From: an uncultured Ruminiclostridium sp.
GTDB lineage: Bacteria; Bacillota; Clostridia; Oscillospirales; Ruminococcaceae
DNA length: 64,000 nucleotides
Reading direction: 5' to 3'
Assembly: GCA_910588335.1 (NCBI GenBank)
Contig: CAJUQV010000003.1
Span: forward strand, 1-64,000
Each line of letters starts with the position of its first letter. Positions within the stretch are counted from its first letter, which is position 1. Of the stretch, positions 16,997 through 25,712 are shown piece after piece. A program made the translations under genes and the position numbers. A model generated the notes under the pieces. That model saw only the letters and a program-made list of their open reading frames with translations, had not been told where the DNA came from and did not search any database.

Positions 16997-18343
16997 TTAT
17001 CGGTCAAGTCTTACAACCGTCTCCACATGGCTTGTCCCCGAAAACAAATCCGCCCCTCTGACCTTTTCACACCTGTATCCCAACTCACCTAACACCTTAC
17101 AATCCCTTGCGGCGGTAGCGGGATTGCAGCTTATCATCACAATCCTCTCCGCCCCCAGCTTCGCCGCCCTTTCAAGCACTTCCCTCTCACACCCCCTGCG
17201 CGCCGGGTCAAGCACCACAACATCCGGCTTCAAGCCCGTTTTATTTATTATCTCCGCTGCTTTTCCGGCATCGGCGCAATAAAACTCCGCGTTGGAAAAA
17301 CCGTTAAGCTCCGCGTTTTTCTTTGCGTTTGCCACGGCGCTTTCCACTATCTCAACGCCGATAATTCTTTCAGCTCTTTTGGCCATGGAAAGACCTATAG
17401 TCCCTATGCCGCAGTAAATGTCCGCTATTATCTTGCCGTCGGGTTCAGCAAACTCCGCGGCGGCGGCGTAAAGCTTCTCCGCCATAGGGGTATTTACCTG
17501 ATAAAAAGACTTGGGAGAAATGGAAACGGTATTCCCGCACATTGCGTCAAAAATTTCGCTTCTACCCGCAAGCAGAATCTCCTCCTCACCCATTATAACA
17601 TTGGTATCCTGCTTGTTAATATTCAGTACGACGCCCTTTATATCAGGAAATTTACACATAAGCTCTTTGGAGAGTCTTTGCATTTCCGGTATTTTTCGCC
17701 TTGCCACTAAGGTAACGTTTATTTCACCGCTGTAATGTCCCCTTCTGAGACAAATATGGCGCATTACGCCCTTGTTTTCCTCCTCGCTGTACACGCTAAG
17801 CCTGTTATTTTGTATATATTCTCTTACATAATTTACAATTTCCGAAAAGACGGCGGGCTGTAAAGCGCAGTCGGTACACTCTATTATTCTGTGACTGTTT
17901 ACCGCATAAAAGCCACAGATAACATTGCCGTCCTTATCCTTCCCGATGGGGTACTGCGCCTTGTTGCGGTAACGGGTTATATCTTCATTTTTTATAAAGG
18001 GCAAGAATTCGGGTTCAAGTCCGCCTATTCTCGCGAAAGCGTCTCTTATAAAGCTTTCCTTGGCTCTTACCTCCGCTTCGTAATCAATATGGCGAAAAGA
18101 ACACCCTCCGCATCTTCCGAAAACAGGACAGTCGTTTTCCCTCCTGTCGGTCGACGGGATTAGTATTTCCTCTATTTTACCGTAAGAGTAACTGCTCTTC
18201 GCTTTCAGTATTTTCACCCTGCAAACATCGCCCACGGCGGACATGGGCACAAAAACCACCTTGCCGTCTTTGTCCCTTCCTACGCCTACGCCTTCGTTTG
18301 AAATTGAGGTTATTTCCAATGTGCAAATTTCGTTTTTGATCAT
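16997..18343 (-). CDS. rlmD: 23S rRNA (uracil-5-)-methyltransferase, RlmD/RumA family
   Basis: SAM-dependent RNA methyltransferase of 448 residues. An N-terminal TRAM domain (EITSISNEGVGVGR, residues 10-60) precedes an iron-sulfur type cysteine cluster CPVFGRCGGCSFRH near residue 72. The SAM-binding region has DIYCGIGTIGLSMA. The catalytic motif VLDPARRGCE and ISCNPATAARD carry the nucleophile Cys. The start codon has AAAGGAG just upstream. Paralogs in Firmicutes (RlmCD type) may modify other 23S uridines, so the precise site is inferred. Confidence 0.88.
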   Translation of the reverse strand: MIKNEICTLEITSISNEGVGVGRDKDGKVVFVPMSAVGDVCRVKILKAKSSYSYGKIEEILIPSTDRRENDCPVFGRCGGCSFRHIDYEAEVRAKESFIRDAFARIGGLEPEFLPFIKNEDITRYRNKAQYPIGKDKDGNVICGFYAVNSHRIIECTDCALQPAVFSEIVNYVREYIQNNRLSVYSEEENKGVMRHICLRRGHYSGEINVTLVARRKIPEMQRLSKELMCKFPDIKGVVLNINKQDTNVIMGEEEILLAGRSEIFDAMCGNTVSISPKSFYQVNTPMAEKLYAAAAEFAEPDGKIIADIYCGIGTIGLSMAKRAERIIGVEIVESAVANAKKNAELNGFSNAEFYCADAGKAAEIINKTGLKPDVVVLDPARRGCEREVLERAAKLGAERIVMISCNPATAARDCKVLGELGYRCEKVRGADLFSGTSHVETVVRLDR

Positions 18344-18358
18344 ATATCTCCTTTTGTA

Positions 18359-18706
18359 CTATGCTTTCGGAAAGCTTCTGAATACAATAATGTTACCGTC
18401 CGGATCGCAAAAACGCATGTTTCTTGCACCCCACGGACGGGTTTCGGGTTTGTCAAGTATTTCAATGCCCAACTCATTAAGCCGTATATACTCTGTATCA
18501 ACATCATCTACGGTAAACACCATATTCATATTTGAATTTCCACCCTCAGCATCGTCACATTTGAGGATGGCCAAAAATGCGCCCTGAGTATGTATTTCCT
18601 GATGTACCTCATCATCACAGTCAGAGGTTGTCTGAAGAATCTTTTTATAAAAATCAGATAAACGTCTGACGTCTTTTGTTATAAGTCCTATTCCCGAAAA
18701 TATCAA
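18359..18706 (-). CDS. VOC (glyoxalase/bleomycin resistance-like) family protein
   Basis: Small 115-residue metalloprotein fold with two beta-alpha-beta-beta-beta modules: GIGLITKDVRRLSDFYKKIL at the N-terminus and MVFTVDDVD, then RFCDPDGNIIVF, in the second half. The likely start is TTG at 18706, 9 bases after GGAGG. Its codon overlaps the stop of the upstream ASCH gene (TTGA), indicating translational coupling. The substrate is unknown. Confidence 0.85.
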   Translation of the reverse strand: MIFSGIGLITKDVRRLSDFYKKILQTTSDCDDEVHQEIHTQGAFLAILKCDDAEGGNSNMNMVFTVDDVDTEYIRLNELGIEILDKPETRPWGARNMRFCDPDGNIIVFRSFPKA

Positions 18707-19167
18707 TGTATGTTTCCTCCCTCATAATCGTTATCAGATACCACCTCAAATTCCTCGCATACAAGCTCCATATCCTCACTAAACTTAACCCCGACCTCGC
18801 CAAGCTCTTTTGTGAAAAAATCCTTGTGAACTTTCCTCCAGTATTCAAGACTCCTGTCGCCCTCCCCCTCTTTATAGGCGTGTTCTTCTGAAATATTTCC
18901 AAATCGCTCAATATATACTTTTATGGTTTTGATTACGCATACCGCCTCATCCCTTGAATTTAAAATAACACTGTATTCCCCCGCTTTCGGCAGCTCTTCG
19001 CCCTCTTTTTCATACCAATAATAAGCGGAGCAGGTGGCCGTCTTTATCCCGTTTACCGTCAGCTCCGCCAGTTTATCGGAATCGTCGCCGAAAGCCCATG
19101 CTTCGTATTCCTCGTTTTCAAGATTATTTTCCTTTGAAAAAATCTCCCACATTTCTTTTGCCGTCAT
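18703..19167 (-). CDS. ASCH domain protein
   Basis: Protein of 154 residues with the ASCH beta-barrel fold: EAWAFGDDSDKLAELTVNGIKTATCSAYYWYE carries the conserved GxKxxT motif, and RSLEYWRKVHKDFF is the family's helical block. ASCH proteins bind RNA or modified nucleosides, and some relatives hydrolyse N4-acetylcytidine. MTAKEM is chosen because the ATG two codons earlier nearly touches the AAGGAG site. It is coupled to the downstream VOC gene. Confidence 0.85.
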   Translation of the reverse strand: MTAKEMWEIFSKENNLENEEYEAWAFGDDSDKLAELTVNGIKTATCSAYYWYEKEGEELPKAGEYSVILNSRDEAVCVIKTIKVYIERFGNISEEHAYKEGEGDRSLEYWRKVHKDFFTKELGEVGVKFSEDMELVCEEFEVVSDNDYEGGNIH

Positions 19168-19196
19168 TTTCATTCTCCTTTAAACAATCAACCCGT

Positions 19197-19901
19197 TTAA
19201 AACTTGTTCTTTTTCTTCCACGGACGCTTTTTGCCCGTCCAGCCTTTTTCCTTCCAATACTCCGCGTCCGCCGGATTAAAGCCGTTTCTTTGCATTATTC
19301 CCATAATGTTAAAAAACGTTATTGTTTTAAGCGACGGCTTAACTCTGCCATTCTTTTTTGTGATTTTGCGCGCCAATACGGAGAGCTTATCGTCATACGC
19401 CCGCTTTTTCTTGTCCTTAACTCTCTCCCATGAGGTTTCGTTCACCGCCGCGCCGAACCTGTATATCTTTCCCACTCCCCACCAAAAGGCGCTGTCCGCC
19501 ATATCCTTATTGGTGCTTTTCATGCCCGCCCCGGCAGCGGTTGAAATACAAACTGCCTGCTTTGAAAACATTTTTTCCTCAGGACGATGCACAAGCCAGC
19601 GCCAGCCGTAGTGATCAAGAAAAGCTTTCATAGAACCGGTAGCGTGATAGACATAAACGGGACTCGCCAATATAATAACGTCAGACTCATCTATCGACCG
19701 GGTTATGGGCAAAAGCTTTTCATAATGGGGGCACTGTGTTTCCGATTCCATAAAGCATCTTGTACACCCTACGCAAAATTTATCAAAATCCTTGGGGAGA
19801 AAAAATTCCGTTATTTCTCCGCCTAATTTTTCCGCGAGCAAACGCGCCAGATGATATGTGGATCCTTTATGGCTCTGGCCGTGTACTATCGTTACTTTCA
19901 T
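19197..19901 (-). CDS. Flavodoxin-like NAD(P)H-dependent oxidoreductase
   Basis: FMN-binding protein of 234 residues of the NADPH-dependent FMN reductase/flavodoxin group. It has VHGQSHKGSTYHLARLLAEKL as the phosphate loop at residues 6-26, CVGCTRCF near residue 43, which is typical of the cysteine-containing clostridial subgroup, and ASPVYVYHATGSMKAFLD. The C-terminus is basic (KKRPWKKKNKF). It lies in a run of small minus-strand enzyme genes. The physiological partner is unknown. Confidence 0.85.
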   Translation of the reverse strand: MKVTIVHGQSHKGSTYHLARLLAEKLGGEITEFFLPKDFDKFCVGCTRCFMESETQCPHYEKLLPITRSIDESDVIILASPVYVYHATGSMKAFLDHYGWRWLVHRPEEKMFSKQAVCISTAAGAGMKSTNKDMADSAFWWGVGKIYRFGAAVNETSWERVKDKKKRAYDDKLSVLARKITKKNGRVKPSLKTITFFNIMGIMQRNGFNPADAEYWKEKGWTGKKRPWKKKNKF

Positions 19902-19919
19902 AATGTTCCTCCCGAATAT

Positions 19920-20396
19920 TTATTTTTTTACAACATATTTCATAGGTGTATATCTTATTCCATCCTGCTCCATTTCCTCGGATAACGCCTCAAATCCGAT
20001 ATGCAGATAAAATCCCTTACCGTAAGGGGAGGAATTCAATGTAATCTCGTCAAGCTCCGGATTTTCCCTTAAAAGATCATCAAGCAAAAACTTAAATATC
20101 GCGGTAGCTACGCCCTGGCGGTGATATTCTTTTTTTGTGAAAACGAGATTTATATGAGTTTTATTTGAGCGCATACCGATTATACCGATAATTTTTCCTT
20201 TATCAAAAGCGGCGTATATTGGACACTCGCCCTTTTTGCACCTTTCGATAAAAACTTTGTTTTGTACAATGTCCCGCTTGAAGGTTTCAACACCTTCCGG
20301 CTTGTAATCGGGCGCTTCAAACTGCATAAACACATCCAAGGCCAAAGAAAGCGCTTCGTCAACCTCGTTTTGGTTTATTTTTCTTATATCATACAT
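19920..20396 (-). CDS. GNAT family N-acetyltransferase
   Basis: Acetyl-CoA-dependent acetyltransferase fold of 158 residues: IGIIGMRSNKTHINLVFTKKEYHRQGVATAIFKFLL contains the RQGVA acetyl-CoA loop, and the C-terminus FYLHIGFEALSEE is the last strand-helix of the fold. It is placed 15 bases after a second GNAT gene, suggesting co-transcription. The acceptor substrate cannot be read from the sequence. Confidence 0.88.
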   Translation of the reverse strand: MYDIRKINQNEVDEALSLALDVFMQFEAPDYKPEGVETFKRDIVQNKVFIERCKKGECPIYAAFDKGKIIGIIGMRSNKTHINLVFTKKEYHRQGVATAIFKFLLDDLLRENPELDEITLNSSPYGKGFYLHIGFEALSEEMEQDGIRYTPMKYVVKK

Positions 20397-20410
20397 ACTT
20401 TTTTCCTTCC

Positions 20411-20929
20411 TTACAACGTCTTACCGAAAATAAAGCTGTCATAAGCCACATTCATATTGTATTTTTTGAAGCTACTCTCTTTGACAACCTCAAATCCCAA
20501 CTTTTTAAGCAGCTCGCAGGAAGCGCTGTTTTCCCTTGCCGCTTCGGCGGTAACCCTTTTGCCGCCCACCGACCTTATCCACTTTATCAGCGTTGTTACC
20601 ATATCCATTCCGAGGCCCTGCCGCCAATAGGATTTATGTACGCAGTAGCCTATATCGTAAGCCGTCCCGCCGTCGTCGGGAAACGCACAGCACGTGCCCA
20701 CAGGCACGCCCGTTTCCTCAAGCTCCGCCACGAAATAAAACCCCAAAGGGCTGTCCTCAAGTCCGTCGACAGCCCTCTGAAACTTTTCGTCAATAAATTC
20801 CTTTTCGGGATCGCTTAAATATTTTCCGTTTTCCCCGTCAAACCATATCCCGCTTACAAAATCAAGATCGGATTTCCGATAGCTTCTTAAAGCTGTTTTC
20901 TCTCCCAACAGTTTACCTTCGATTTTCAT
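20411..20929 (-). CDS. GNAT family N-acetyltransferase (RimJ/RimL-like)
   Basis: Acetyltransferase of 172 residues with the RimJ/RimL style opening LLGEKTALRSYRKSDLDFVSGIW and the acetyl-CoA loop SYWRQGLGMDMVTTLIKW, followed by AENSASCELLKKLGFEVV-type residues. ATG 20929 overlaps the stop codon of the cytidine deaminase gene (TAATG) and has GGTGG 8 bases upstream, so the pair is translationally coupled. The substrate could be a protein N-terminus or a small amine. Confidence 0.88.
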   Translation of the reverse strand: MKIEGKLLGEKTALRSYRKSDLDFVSGIWFDGENGKYLSDPEKEFIDEKFQRAVDGLEDSPLGFYFVAELEETGVPVGTCCAFPDDGGTAYDIGYCVHKSYWRQGLGMDMVTTLIKWIRSVGGKRVTAEAARENSASCELLKKLGFEVVKESSFKKYNMNVAYDSFIFGKTL

Positions 20930-21321
20930 TATATCCACCATTCGGGGGTAAGCTCTCCAAGAGTCATTACCCTGTTGTTTTCATAATTCATCATTATCTC
21001 TATATCCTTGTAGCCATTCGGCATAAGCTGAACCATCAGTTCGCGGCAAGCGCCGCAGGGAGCGCCGCTTTTTCCGTCGCCCATAATACACAGTACCTTT
21101 GAAATTCTGTCCTCGCCGTTTGTAATCATATTGAAAATCGCGTTTCTTTCGGCGCAAATACCGAGAGTGGAACAGGTATCTATACATACCCCGGTATATA
21201 TTTTTCCCGATGAGGATAAAACAGCCGCCGCGACTCCGCCCGCGTCAATATAATCGGAAATTTTTCTGTATCTTTGCACAGACTTTGCCGCTTCAAGCAT
21301 TTCCTTCCAGATATTTTCCAT
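20929..21321 (-). CDS. Cytidine deaminase family protein
   Basis: Zinc-dependent deaminase of 130 residues. CAERNA (Cys ligand, catalytic Glu) and PCGACRE (two further Cys ligands) form the complete active site, and the overall length fits the tetrameric cytidine deaminase family. The residues around the site (DTCSTLGICAERNAIFNM) leave open a blasticidin-S deaminase-like specificity. It is translationally coupled to the GNAT gene. Confidence 0.88.
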   Translation of the reverse strand: MENIWKEMLEAAKSVQRYRKISDYIDAGGVAAAVLSSSGKIYTGVCIDTCSTLGICAERNAIFNMITNGEDRISKVLCIMGDGKSGAPCGACRELMVQLMPNGYKDIEIMMNYENNRVMTLGELTPEWWI

Positions 21322-21406
21322 GACAATTCCCTTTCCGTATATTTAATAGCAGTTCCATGTAAATTATCATAGCTTGTGCGATTTTACCGTTTAAACCAAA
21401 TGAAAT

Positions 21407-21901
21407 TTAAAACGTAATTTTCATCAACCATTTTTCCGCTTCTTCTCTTGCATTGAAAATGATAACTTCTTTATTGTGCTTATATTTATCCAATAATTGA
21501 TAAACCTTTGGGAGCTGCTGGGGAATATAGCTTTTTACTTCATTCAGAAGCATTGAGTCTGCTTCCACAACTTCCCAAGGCATATCGTCCCTTTTTGTTC
21601 CTTCGCGTTCTCTGATTCCTTGCATACATATTTCATAAGGAATATCAAACAAAATTATTGTATCACAAGCATGCATTCTCATTTCCATAGTTCTGGAGTA
21701 GTTACCGTCCATAATCCAAGCATCATTTGGAAAAATTCTTTTAAGCGTTTCATCAAATTCCACTCTGCCGATATGTGTTTTATCAGGTTTATGCCAAATC
21801 ATATCCAAGTGATACAGCGGTATTCCGGTTATGCTATGGAGCTTCTTTGCAAAGTAGCTTTTCCCCGCTCCCGGACAGCCTATGATAATTACCTTTTTCA
21901 T
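21407..21901 (-). CDS. P-loop kinase-like protein (adenylate kinase/FlaR type)
   Basis: Small nucleotide-binding protein of 164 residues. The Walker A motif GCPGAGKS is at residues 8-15, LDMIWHKPDKTHIGRVEFDE and DAWIMDGNYSRTM follow, and ILFDIPYEICMQGIREREG is a lid-like region. It resembles the topology modulation protein (FlaR) group, whose real substrate is uncertain. ATG 21901 lies just after the prfB stop with only a poor ribosome site, so coupling to prfB translation is likely. The longer ORF runs into prfB and is not used. Confidence 0.8.
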   Translation of the reverse strand: MKKVIIIGCPGAGKSYFAKKLHSITGIPLYHLDMIWHKPDKTHIGRVEFDETLKRIFPNDAWIMDGNYSRTMEMRMHACDTIILFDIPYEICMQGIREREGTKRDDMPWEVVEADSMLLNEVKSYIPQQLPKVYQLLDKYKHNKEVIIFNAREEAEKWLMKITF

Positions 21902-21902
21902 T

Positions 21903-23015
21903 TTACAGCTCATTCCTGCTCTTAGCCGTAAGATAAGCGTTGATAAACCCGTCAATATCTCCGTCCATAACCGCCTGAATATTTCCGGTTTCAAAACCCG
22001 TGCGGTGATCCTTTGCAAGAGTATAAGGCATAAACACATAAGAGCGTATCTGGCTGCCCCACTCTATTTTAAGCTGCTCCCCCTTGATATCGCTGACCTT
22101 TTCCAGATGCTCGCGCTCCTTTATCTCGATAAGCTTGGATTTCAGCATACGCATTGCGTACTCTCTGTTCTGAAGCTGGCTTCTCTGGGTCTGGCAGGCG
22201 CAGACTATTCCCGTGGGCTTGTGTATAAGGCGCACCGCCGAGCTTGTCTTGTTTACCTTCTGTCCGCCCGCTCCGCTGGAACGGTATACCTCCATTTCAA
22301 TGTCCTCCGGACGGATATCAACGTTTGTATCCTCGTCGATTTCCGGCATTACCTCAAGGCTGGCAAAGCTTGTATGCCTTCTTCCGGAGCTGTCAAAGGG
22401 GCTGACGCGTACAAGACGGTGAACGCCGTTCTCGGATTTAAGAAAACCATAGCTGTTTTCTCCCTTTATAAGCAGTGACGCGCTTTTTATTCCCGCCTCT
22501 TCTCCGTCCAGATAGTCAAGCAGCTCCACCTTGAAATTATGGCGCTCCGCCCATCTGTTGTACATTCTGTAAAGCATTTCCACCCAATCCTGAGCTTCGG
22601 TTCCGCCCGCGCCCGCATGGAAGGTGAGAATTGCATTTTTACTGTCGTATTCGCCCGAAAGCAATGTGATAAGCTTCTGCTCTTCAAGCTCCGATTTTGC
22701 CGCCGCGGCAAGCTCCTTTATCTCCGGCAGCATTGAAGCGTCCTCCTCGTCGTCGGCAAGCTCTATCATTGTAATAACGTCCTCAAAGCTTTCCTTTAGC
22801 TTGTTGAAGCTGCTTATCTTGTTTTTGAGAGCGCCTATTTTCTGCATTATCTTCTGGGAATTTTCCGCGTCGTTCCAGAAATCGGGCCGTGCTGACTGTT
22901 CCTCCAGCTCCGCCGCCTCCTTTTTCAGCTTATCCATATTCATAGCTTCTTCAAGCTCTTTAAGCTGAGGGTGAAGTCCCTCCATCTCAAGTCTGATTTC
23001 ATCATATTCAAGCAT
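21903..23015 (-). CDS. prfB: Peptide chain release factor 2
   Basis: Translation termination factor of 370 residues recognising UGA and UAA. It has the SPF tripeptide (SPFDSSGRRH) and the universal GGQ motif in RSSGAGGQKVNKT. The whole reading frame is continuous from MLEYDEIRLEMEG, so the usual in-frame UGA and programmed +1 shift near codon 25 found in many bacteria is absent here. It lies 47 bases downstream of the YdcF gene and is coupled to the P-loop gene. Confidence 0.97.
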   Translation of the reverse strand: MLEYDEIRLEMEGLHPQLKELEEAMNMDKLKKEAAELEEQSARPDFWNDAENSQKIMQKIGALKNKISSFNKLKESFEDVITMIELADDEEDASMLPEIKELAAAAKSELEEQKLITLLSGEYDSKNAILTFHAGAGGTEAQDWVEMLYRMYNRWAERHNFKVELLDYLDGEEAGIKSASLLIKGENSYGFLKSENGVHRLVRVSPFDSSGRRHTSFASLEVMPEIDEDTNVDIRPEDIEMEVYRSSGAGGQKVNKTSSAVRLIHKPTGIVCACQTQRSQLQNREYAMRMLKSKLIEIKEREHLEKVSDIKGEQLKIEWGSQIRSYVFMPYTLAKDHRTGFETGNIQAVMDGDIDGFINAYLTAKSRNEL

Positions 23016-23062
23016 AGTTTTTTGATCCTTTCTTAATTTACGTTTTTAAAAAGTTATGTCGT

Positions 23063-23674
23063 TTAATTATCATTTACATTTAAATATTCCTTTATATCTC
23101 CAACAAACTGATTTCCGCACCGGGCAAGTTCACCTAAGACCCTTTCCGTACCAAGCTGAGAGGTATACCAATCATCCCTTGTTATACCGAAAACGTCAAC
23201 TGGGAAAACAACAAGCCTTGCTTCGGGAAAAGCAAGCTGATACAGCATAAGACAGCGCCTTGCGTGAAAGGACTTACAGACAATAATCCCGCTTTTTATA
23301 TCAATGCCTCTTTCATCAGCCGTCTTTCGCGAAAAAAACGCGTTGTCGCGGGTATGCCCCGACTTGTTTTCTTCTATTACTGCCGTCTTGGGTACCCCGT
23401 TTTTTATCAGCACGTCGGTAAAAAATTCACAGTCGGTATGATAATCGCCGTTGTATATATCTGCCTTTTCCTTTGCTCCCTGCCACCTGCCGAATTTTAC
23501 GCTTACTCCTCCCGACGGCATAAGAAGCGGCGCAAAGCCCTCACGGTACAGCTTTGCCCCGCATTCGGGAACGGACGGGTGAGAACCGCCCGGAAGAAAA
23601 ATTATATCTGATTTTAAAGGCTCATCGCTTACAAAAATAAACTCGCTTATATCCTCAATAATTCTTTCATTCAT
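23063..23674 (-). CDS. YdcF/SanA-like DUF218 protein
   Basis: Protein of 203 residues with the DUF218 Rossmann-like core: DIIFLPGGSHPSVPECGAKLYREGFAPLLMPSGG, then ENKSGHTRDNAFFSRK and VCKSFHARRCLMLYQLAFP. Unlike SanA it has no N-terminal membrane segment. Family members bind SAM or act in cell-envelope functions, but no activity is settled. AAAGGAG lies before the ATG. It is divergent from the GH26-like gene, and its promoter is at 23717-23745. Confidence 0.85.
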   Translation of the reverse strand: MNERIIEDISEFIFVSDEPLKSDIIFLPGGSHPSVPECGAKLYREGFAPLLMPSGGVSVKFGRWQGAKEKADIYNGDYHTDCEFFTDVLIKNGVPKTAVIEENKSGHTRDNAFFSRKTADERGIDIKSGIIVCKSFHARRCLMLYQLAFPEARLVVFPVDVFGITRDDWYTSQLGTERVLGELARCGNQFVGDIKEYLNVNDN

Positions 23675-23716
23675 CCATATATCTCCTTTTCAAAGATGCA
23701 AAAACATACATTACAT

Positions 23717-23745
23717 ATTATACCCCAAATAGAAAAATTTGTAAA
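23717..23745 (-). promoter_or_regulatory. Promoter of the YdcF-prfB transcript
   Basis: The minus strand reads TTTACA (23740-23745), a 17-base spacer and TATAAT (23717-23722), back to back with the promoter of the divergent hydrolase. Confidence 0.75.
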
Positions 23746-23750
23746 CCCCC

Positions 23751-23779
23751 TTGAAAACGTTTTCTTTATATGCTATAAT
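23751..23779 (+). promoter_or_regulatory. Promoter of the GH26-like gene with palindromic operator
   Basis: TTGAAA (23751-23756), a 17-base spacer and the extended -10 TGCTATAAT (23774-23779). The 12-bp perfect palindrome GAAAACGTTTTC (23753-23764) covers the -35 side and has the central CG of LacI/GalR-family and CcpA (cre) operators, so repression by sugar status is likely. Confidence 0.82.
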
Positions 23780-23853
23780 ACTTTTAACATCAATTGAACC
23801 TTTTTAAGGGCGCAATTTAAAAATGCCTTTAAATAAGGAAGAAAGGATTAAAC

Positions 23854-25299
23854 ATGGCGGAGCAAATCAAAAAAATTCATATGGGTCCCGCAAAATGCGC
23901 GGTTGACTTAGGCGACGGAAGCGAAAGAGGCGAATATGTCAATCAGGACTATATTCTTCACACCTTGGGCAGGCCTCACAGAGCCATCAATCTTATGTAT
24001 TGCTATTACCCTCTTGACAAGGAATGGCCGGGCAGAATCTCCGAGGTTATGAAGGACGCGGAGGTTTCCTTCCAGTGGGATTATCCCTACGACGATTATT
24101 TCACATACAAGGGCGGCCTTAACGGCAATACCGAGGACGAACCCTTCACCTGCATGAGAGACGTCCGCCGCCACGGACAGGACGTTTGTCTCACACTCAC
24201 CATTGATCCAAATGTTTCGGACGAACATCTTATCGCCATTGCGAAGGATCTGCGCAGCTTTGGCAGAGTGATGCTCAGAATCAATCATGAAGCCACCGGC
24301 AACTGGTTCAGCTTTACCAAGCGCACCACATATCAGGGAGTAGCCGATTTTTACGTACACTTCCATAATATTCTTAAGGAGCACGCCCCCAACGTTTCCA
24401 CTATCTTATGTATAGACGGCTGCGGAGAAAGCGGTGAAGAAGAAATATCCATGGAAAAGGAATTTAAGGAAGCGGTGCTTGCAACCGATATCTGGTCGGT
24501 TGATAAGTATATTTCGCTCCACTGGGGCTGGCCATTCGACGTGGCGGAGCGCGGCGGACACAGCCACAGACGCGACGAAGCGGATAATGTTTTCAATCTG
24601 ACCAAAAAATCCTATGAAAGATTCAAATTTCTTAACGGCGGCGTATCAAAGCCTATGGTAATGAGCGAGCTGAACGCCGACGGCGATGTTGTGGGTCCCT
24701 ATGAGCAGGCGGAGATAATCACCGAATTCTGCGACAGGGTAAAGAACGAAAAAGCGGAGTGGCTGAGCGGCTTCACATTCTACCAGTTCCGCGACAGAGG
24801 CCGACTTGGTCTTGAAATAGAGGATCCCAACAATCCCGACGTGGGCATTCCCCAGCCCGAAATGGCGGCGTACAAGAAAATTATACACGACGAGTATTTT
24901 TACCCTGCCATCACCGAAGAAAGCGAAGTACAGTTTCCCGCAAAGCTCCGCTGGGGCAGCTTCGAGGATTCCGACGGAATAGCGATACCTCTGCACTTTG
25001 ACTGCAACCCCACCTTCTGCGAAATAACCTTTGAAGAAGAATTGAACCTTATGATGGAAATCAACGGAAAGTGGTTCTACAAGTCCCCAAAAGCTAAAAC
25101 CATTGACTTTATGAGCGCGTTCTTTGAAAAACCGCTGGAGGGTGCCTGCGACCTTACCCTTAAAATATTCGCGCCCCCTGCAAGCGGTGAAAACGATCCC
25201 TCGCAGGGCGACGACTGGGATATCAATTTTTATTCCACCATTAACAAGATGCCCGATATAAGAATCAGATTTGAACCGACGGAACTCAGAAGAAAATAA
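23854..25299 (+). CDS. Glycoside hydrolase, clan GH-A, GH26-like, cytoplasmic
   Basis: Protein of 481 residues with a GH-A (beta/alpha)8 barrel reading close to GH26 mannanases. The acid/base Glu is in MLRINHEATGNW near residue 149, and the candidate nucleophile Glu is in KPMVMSELNAD. HWGWPFDV and WLSGFTFYQFRDRG are further active-site strands. The last 120 residues may form a beta-rich accessory domain (WGSFEDSDGIAIPLHFD). There is no signal peptide, so it would act on imported oligosaccharides. Its promoter carries a LacI-type palindrome. Exact family and substrate are uncertain. Confidence 0.7.
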   Translation: MAEQIKKIHMGPAKCAVDLGDGSERGEYVNQDYILHTLGRPHRAINLMYCYYPLDKEWPGRISEVMKDAEVSFQWDYPYDDYFTYKGGLNGNTEDEPFTCMRDVRRHGQDVCLTLTIDPNVSDEHLIAIAKDLRSFGRVMLRINHEATGNWFSFTKRTTYQGVADFYVHFHNILKEHAPNVSTILCIDGCGESGEEEISMEKEFKEAVLATDIWSVDKYISLHWGWPFDVAERGGHSHRRDEADNVFNLTKKSYERFKFLNGGVSKPMVMSELNADGDVVGPYEQAEIITEFCDRVKNEKAEWLSGFTFYQFRDRGRLGLEIEDPNNPDVGIPQPEMAAYKKIIHDEYFYPAITEESEVQFPAKLRWGSFEDSDGIAIPLHFDCNPTFCEITFEEELNLMMEINGKWFYKSPKAKTIDFMSAFFEKPLEGACDLTLKIFAPPASGENDPSQGDDWDINFYSTINKMPDIRIRFEPTELRRK

Positions 25300-25337
25300 A
25301 AAAAGAGTAAAAAATTCCGCCTCGGATACGGATAAAA

Positions 25338-25483
25338 AGAACCCGTCTTTACGAGATATTGTACATGTTTTAATGTCAACATTGGAAAGCCTTGAAATAC
25401 ATCAAGTATTTCAAGGCTTTCTGCCTTGTCATCAACAAAATTTGCTCGAAAATCCACGCACAAATCTTGTGAAGACGGGTTTT
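25338..25483. repeat. Dispersed repeat family A, copy 2
   Basis: The ends AGAACCCGTCTTTACGAG and AATCTTGTGAAGACGGGTTTT are inverted repeats of each other. Inside is a strong hairpin (AAGCCTTGAAATAC and TATTTCAAGGCTT, around 25398-25421) and ACAAAATTTGCTCGAAAATC, shared with copies 1 and 3. It lies downstream of the GH26-like gene. Confidence 0.65.
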
Positions 25484-25509
25484 AAATTGCGGTTTAATCT
25501 ATAAACATA

Positions 25510-25560
25510 GTAGAGTGAAATCTATAATTAAGTCTACAACTTGATTATAGATTGGTATTA
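25510..25560. repeat. Repeat family S, half copy (second hairpin)
   Basis: The hairpin ATCTATAATTAAG-TCTACAAC-TTGATTATAGAT is followed by TGGTAT. The loop TCTACAAC and the terminal ATTGGTAT are the same as in the copies at 33 kb, while the stem sequence differs with paired changes. Confidence 0.55.
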
Positions 25561-25620
25561 CTGCCTGTATCCAAAGCAGCGGCTTCGGATATTTCCTAAC
25601 GGAATACAATTGTAACACTT

Positions 25621-25654
25621 TAAAATAAAAATCCGCGATCCCAAAAGACCGCGG
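25621..25654 (-). terminator. Terminator of the SCP2-like gene
   Basis: On the minus strand CCGCGGTC-TTTTGG-GATCGCGG is followed by ATTTTTATTTTA, about 60 bases past the stop codon. Confidence 0.82.
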
Positions 25655-25712
25655 TATATAAGTTTTACATAACCCAAAAGCTCACAAAATCAACTCTCAA
25701 AAGCACCTGCTC

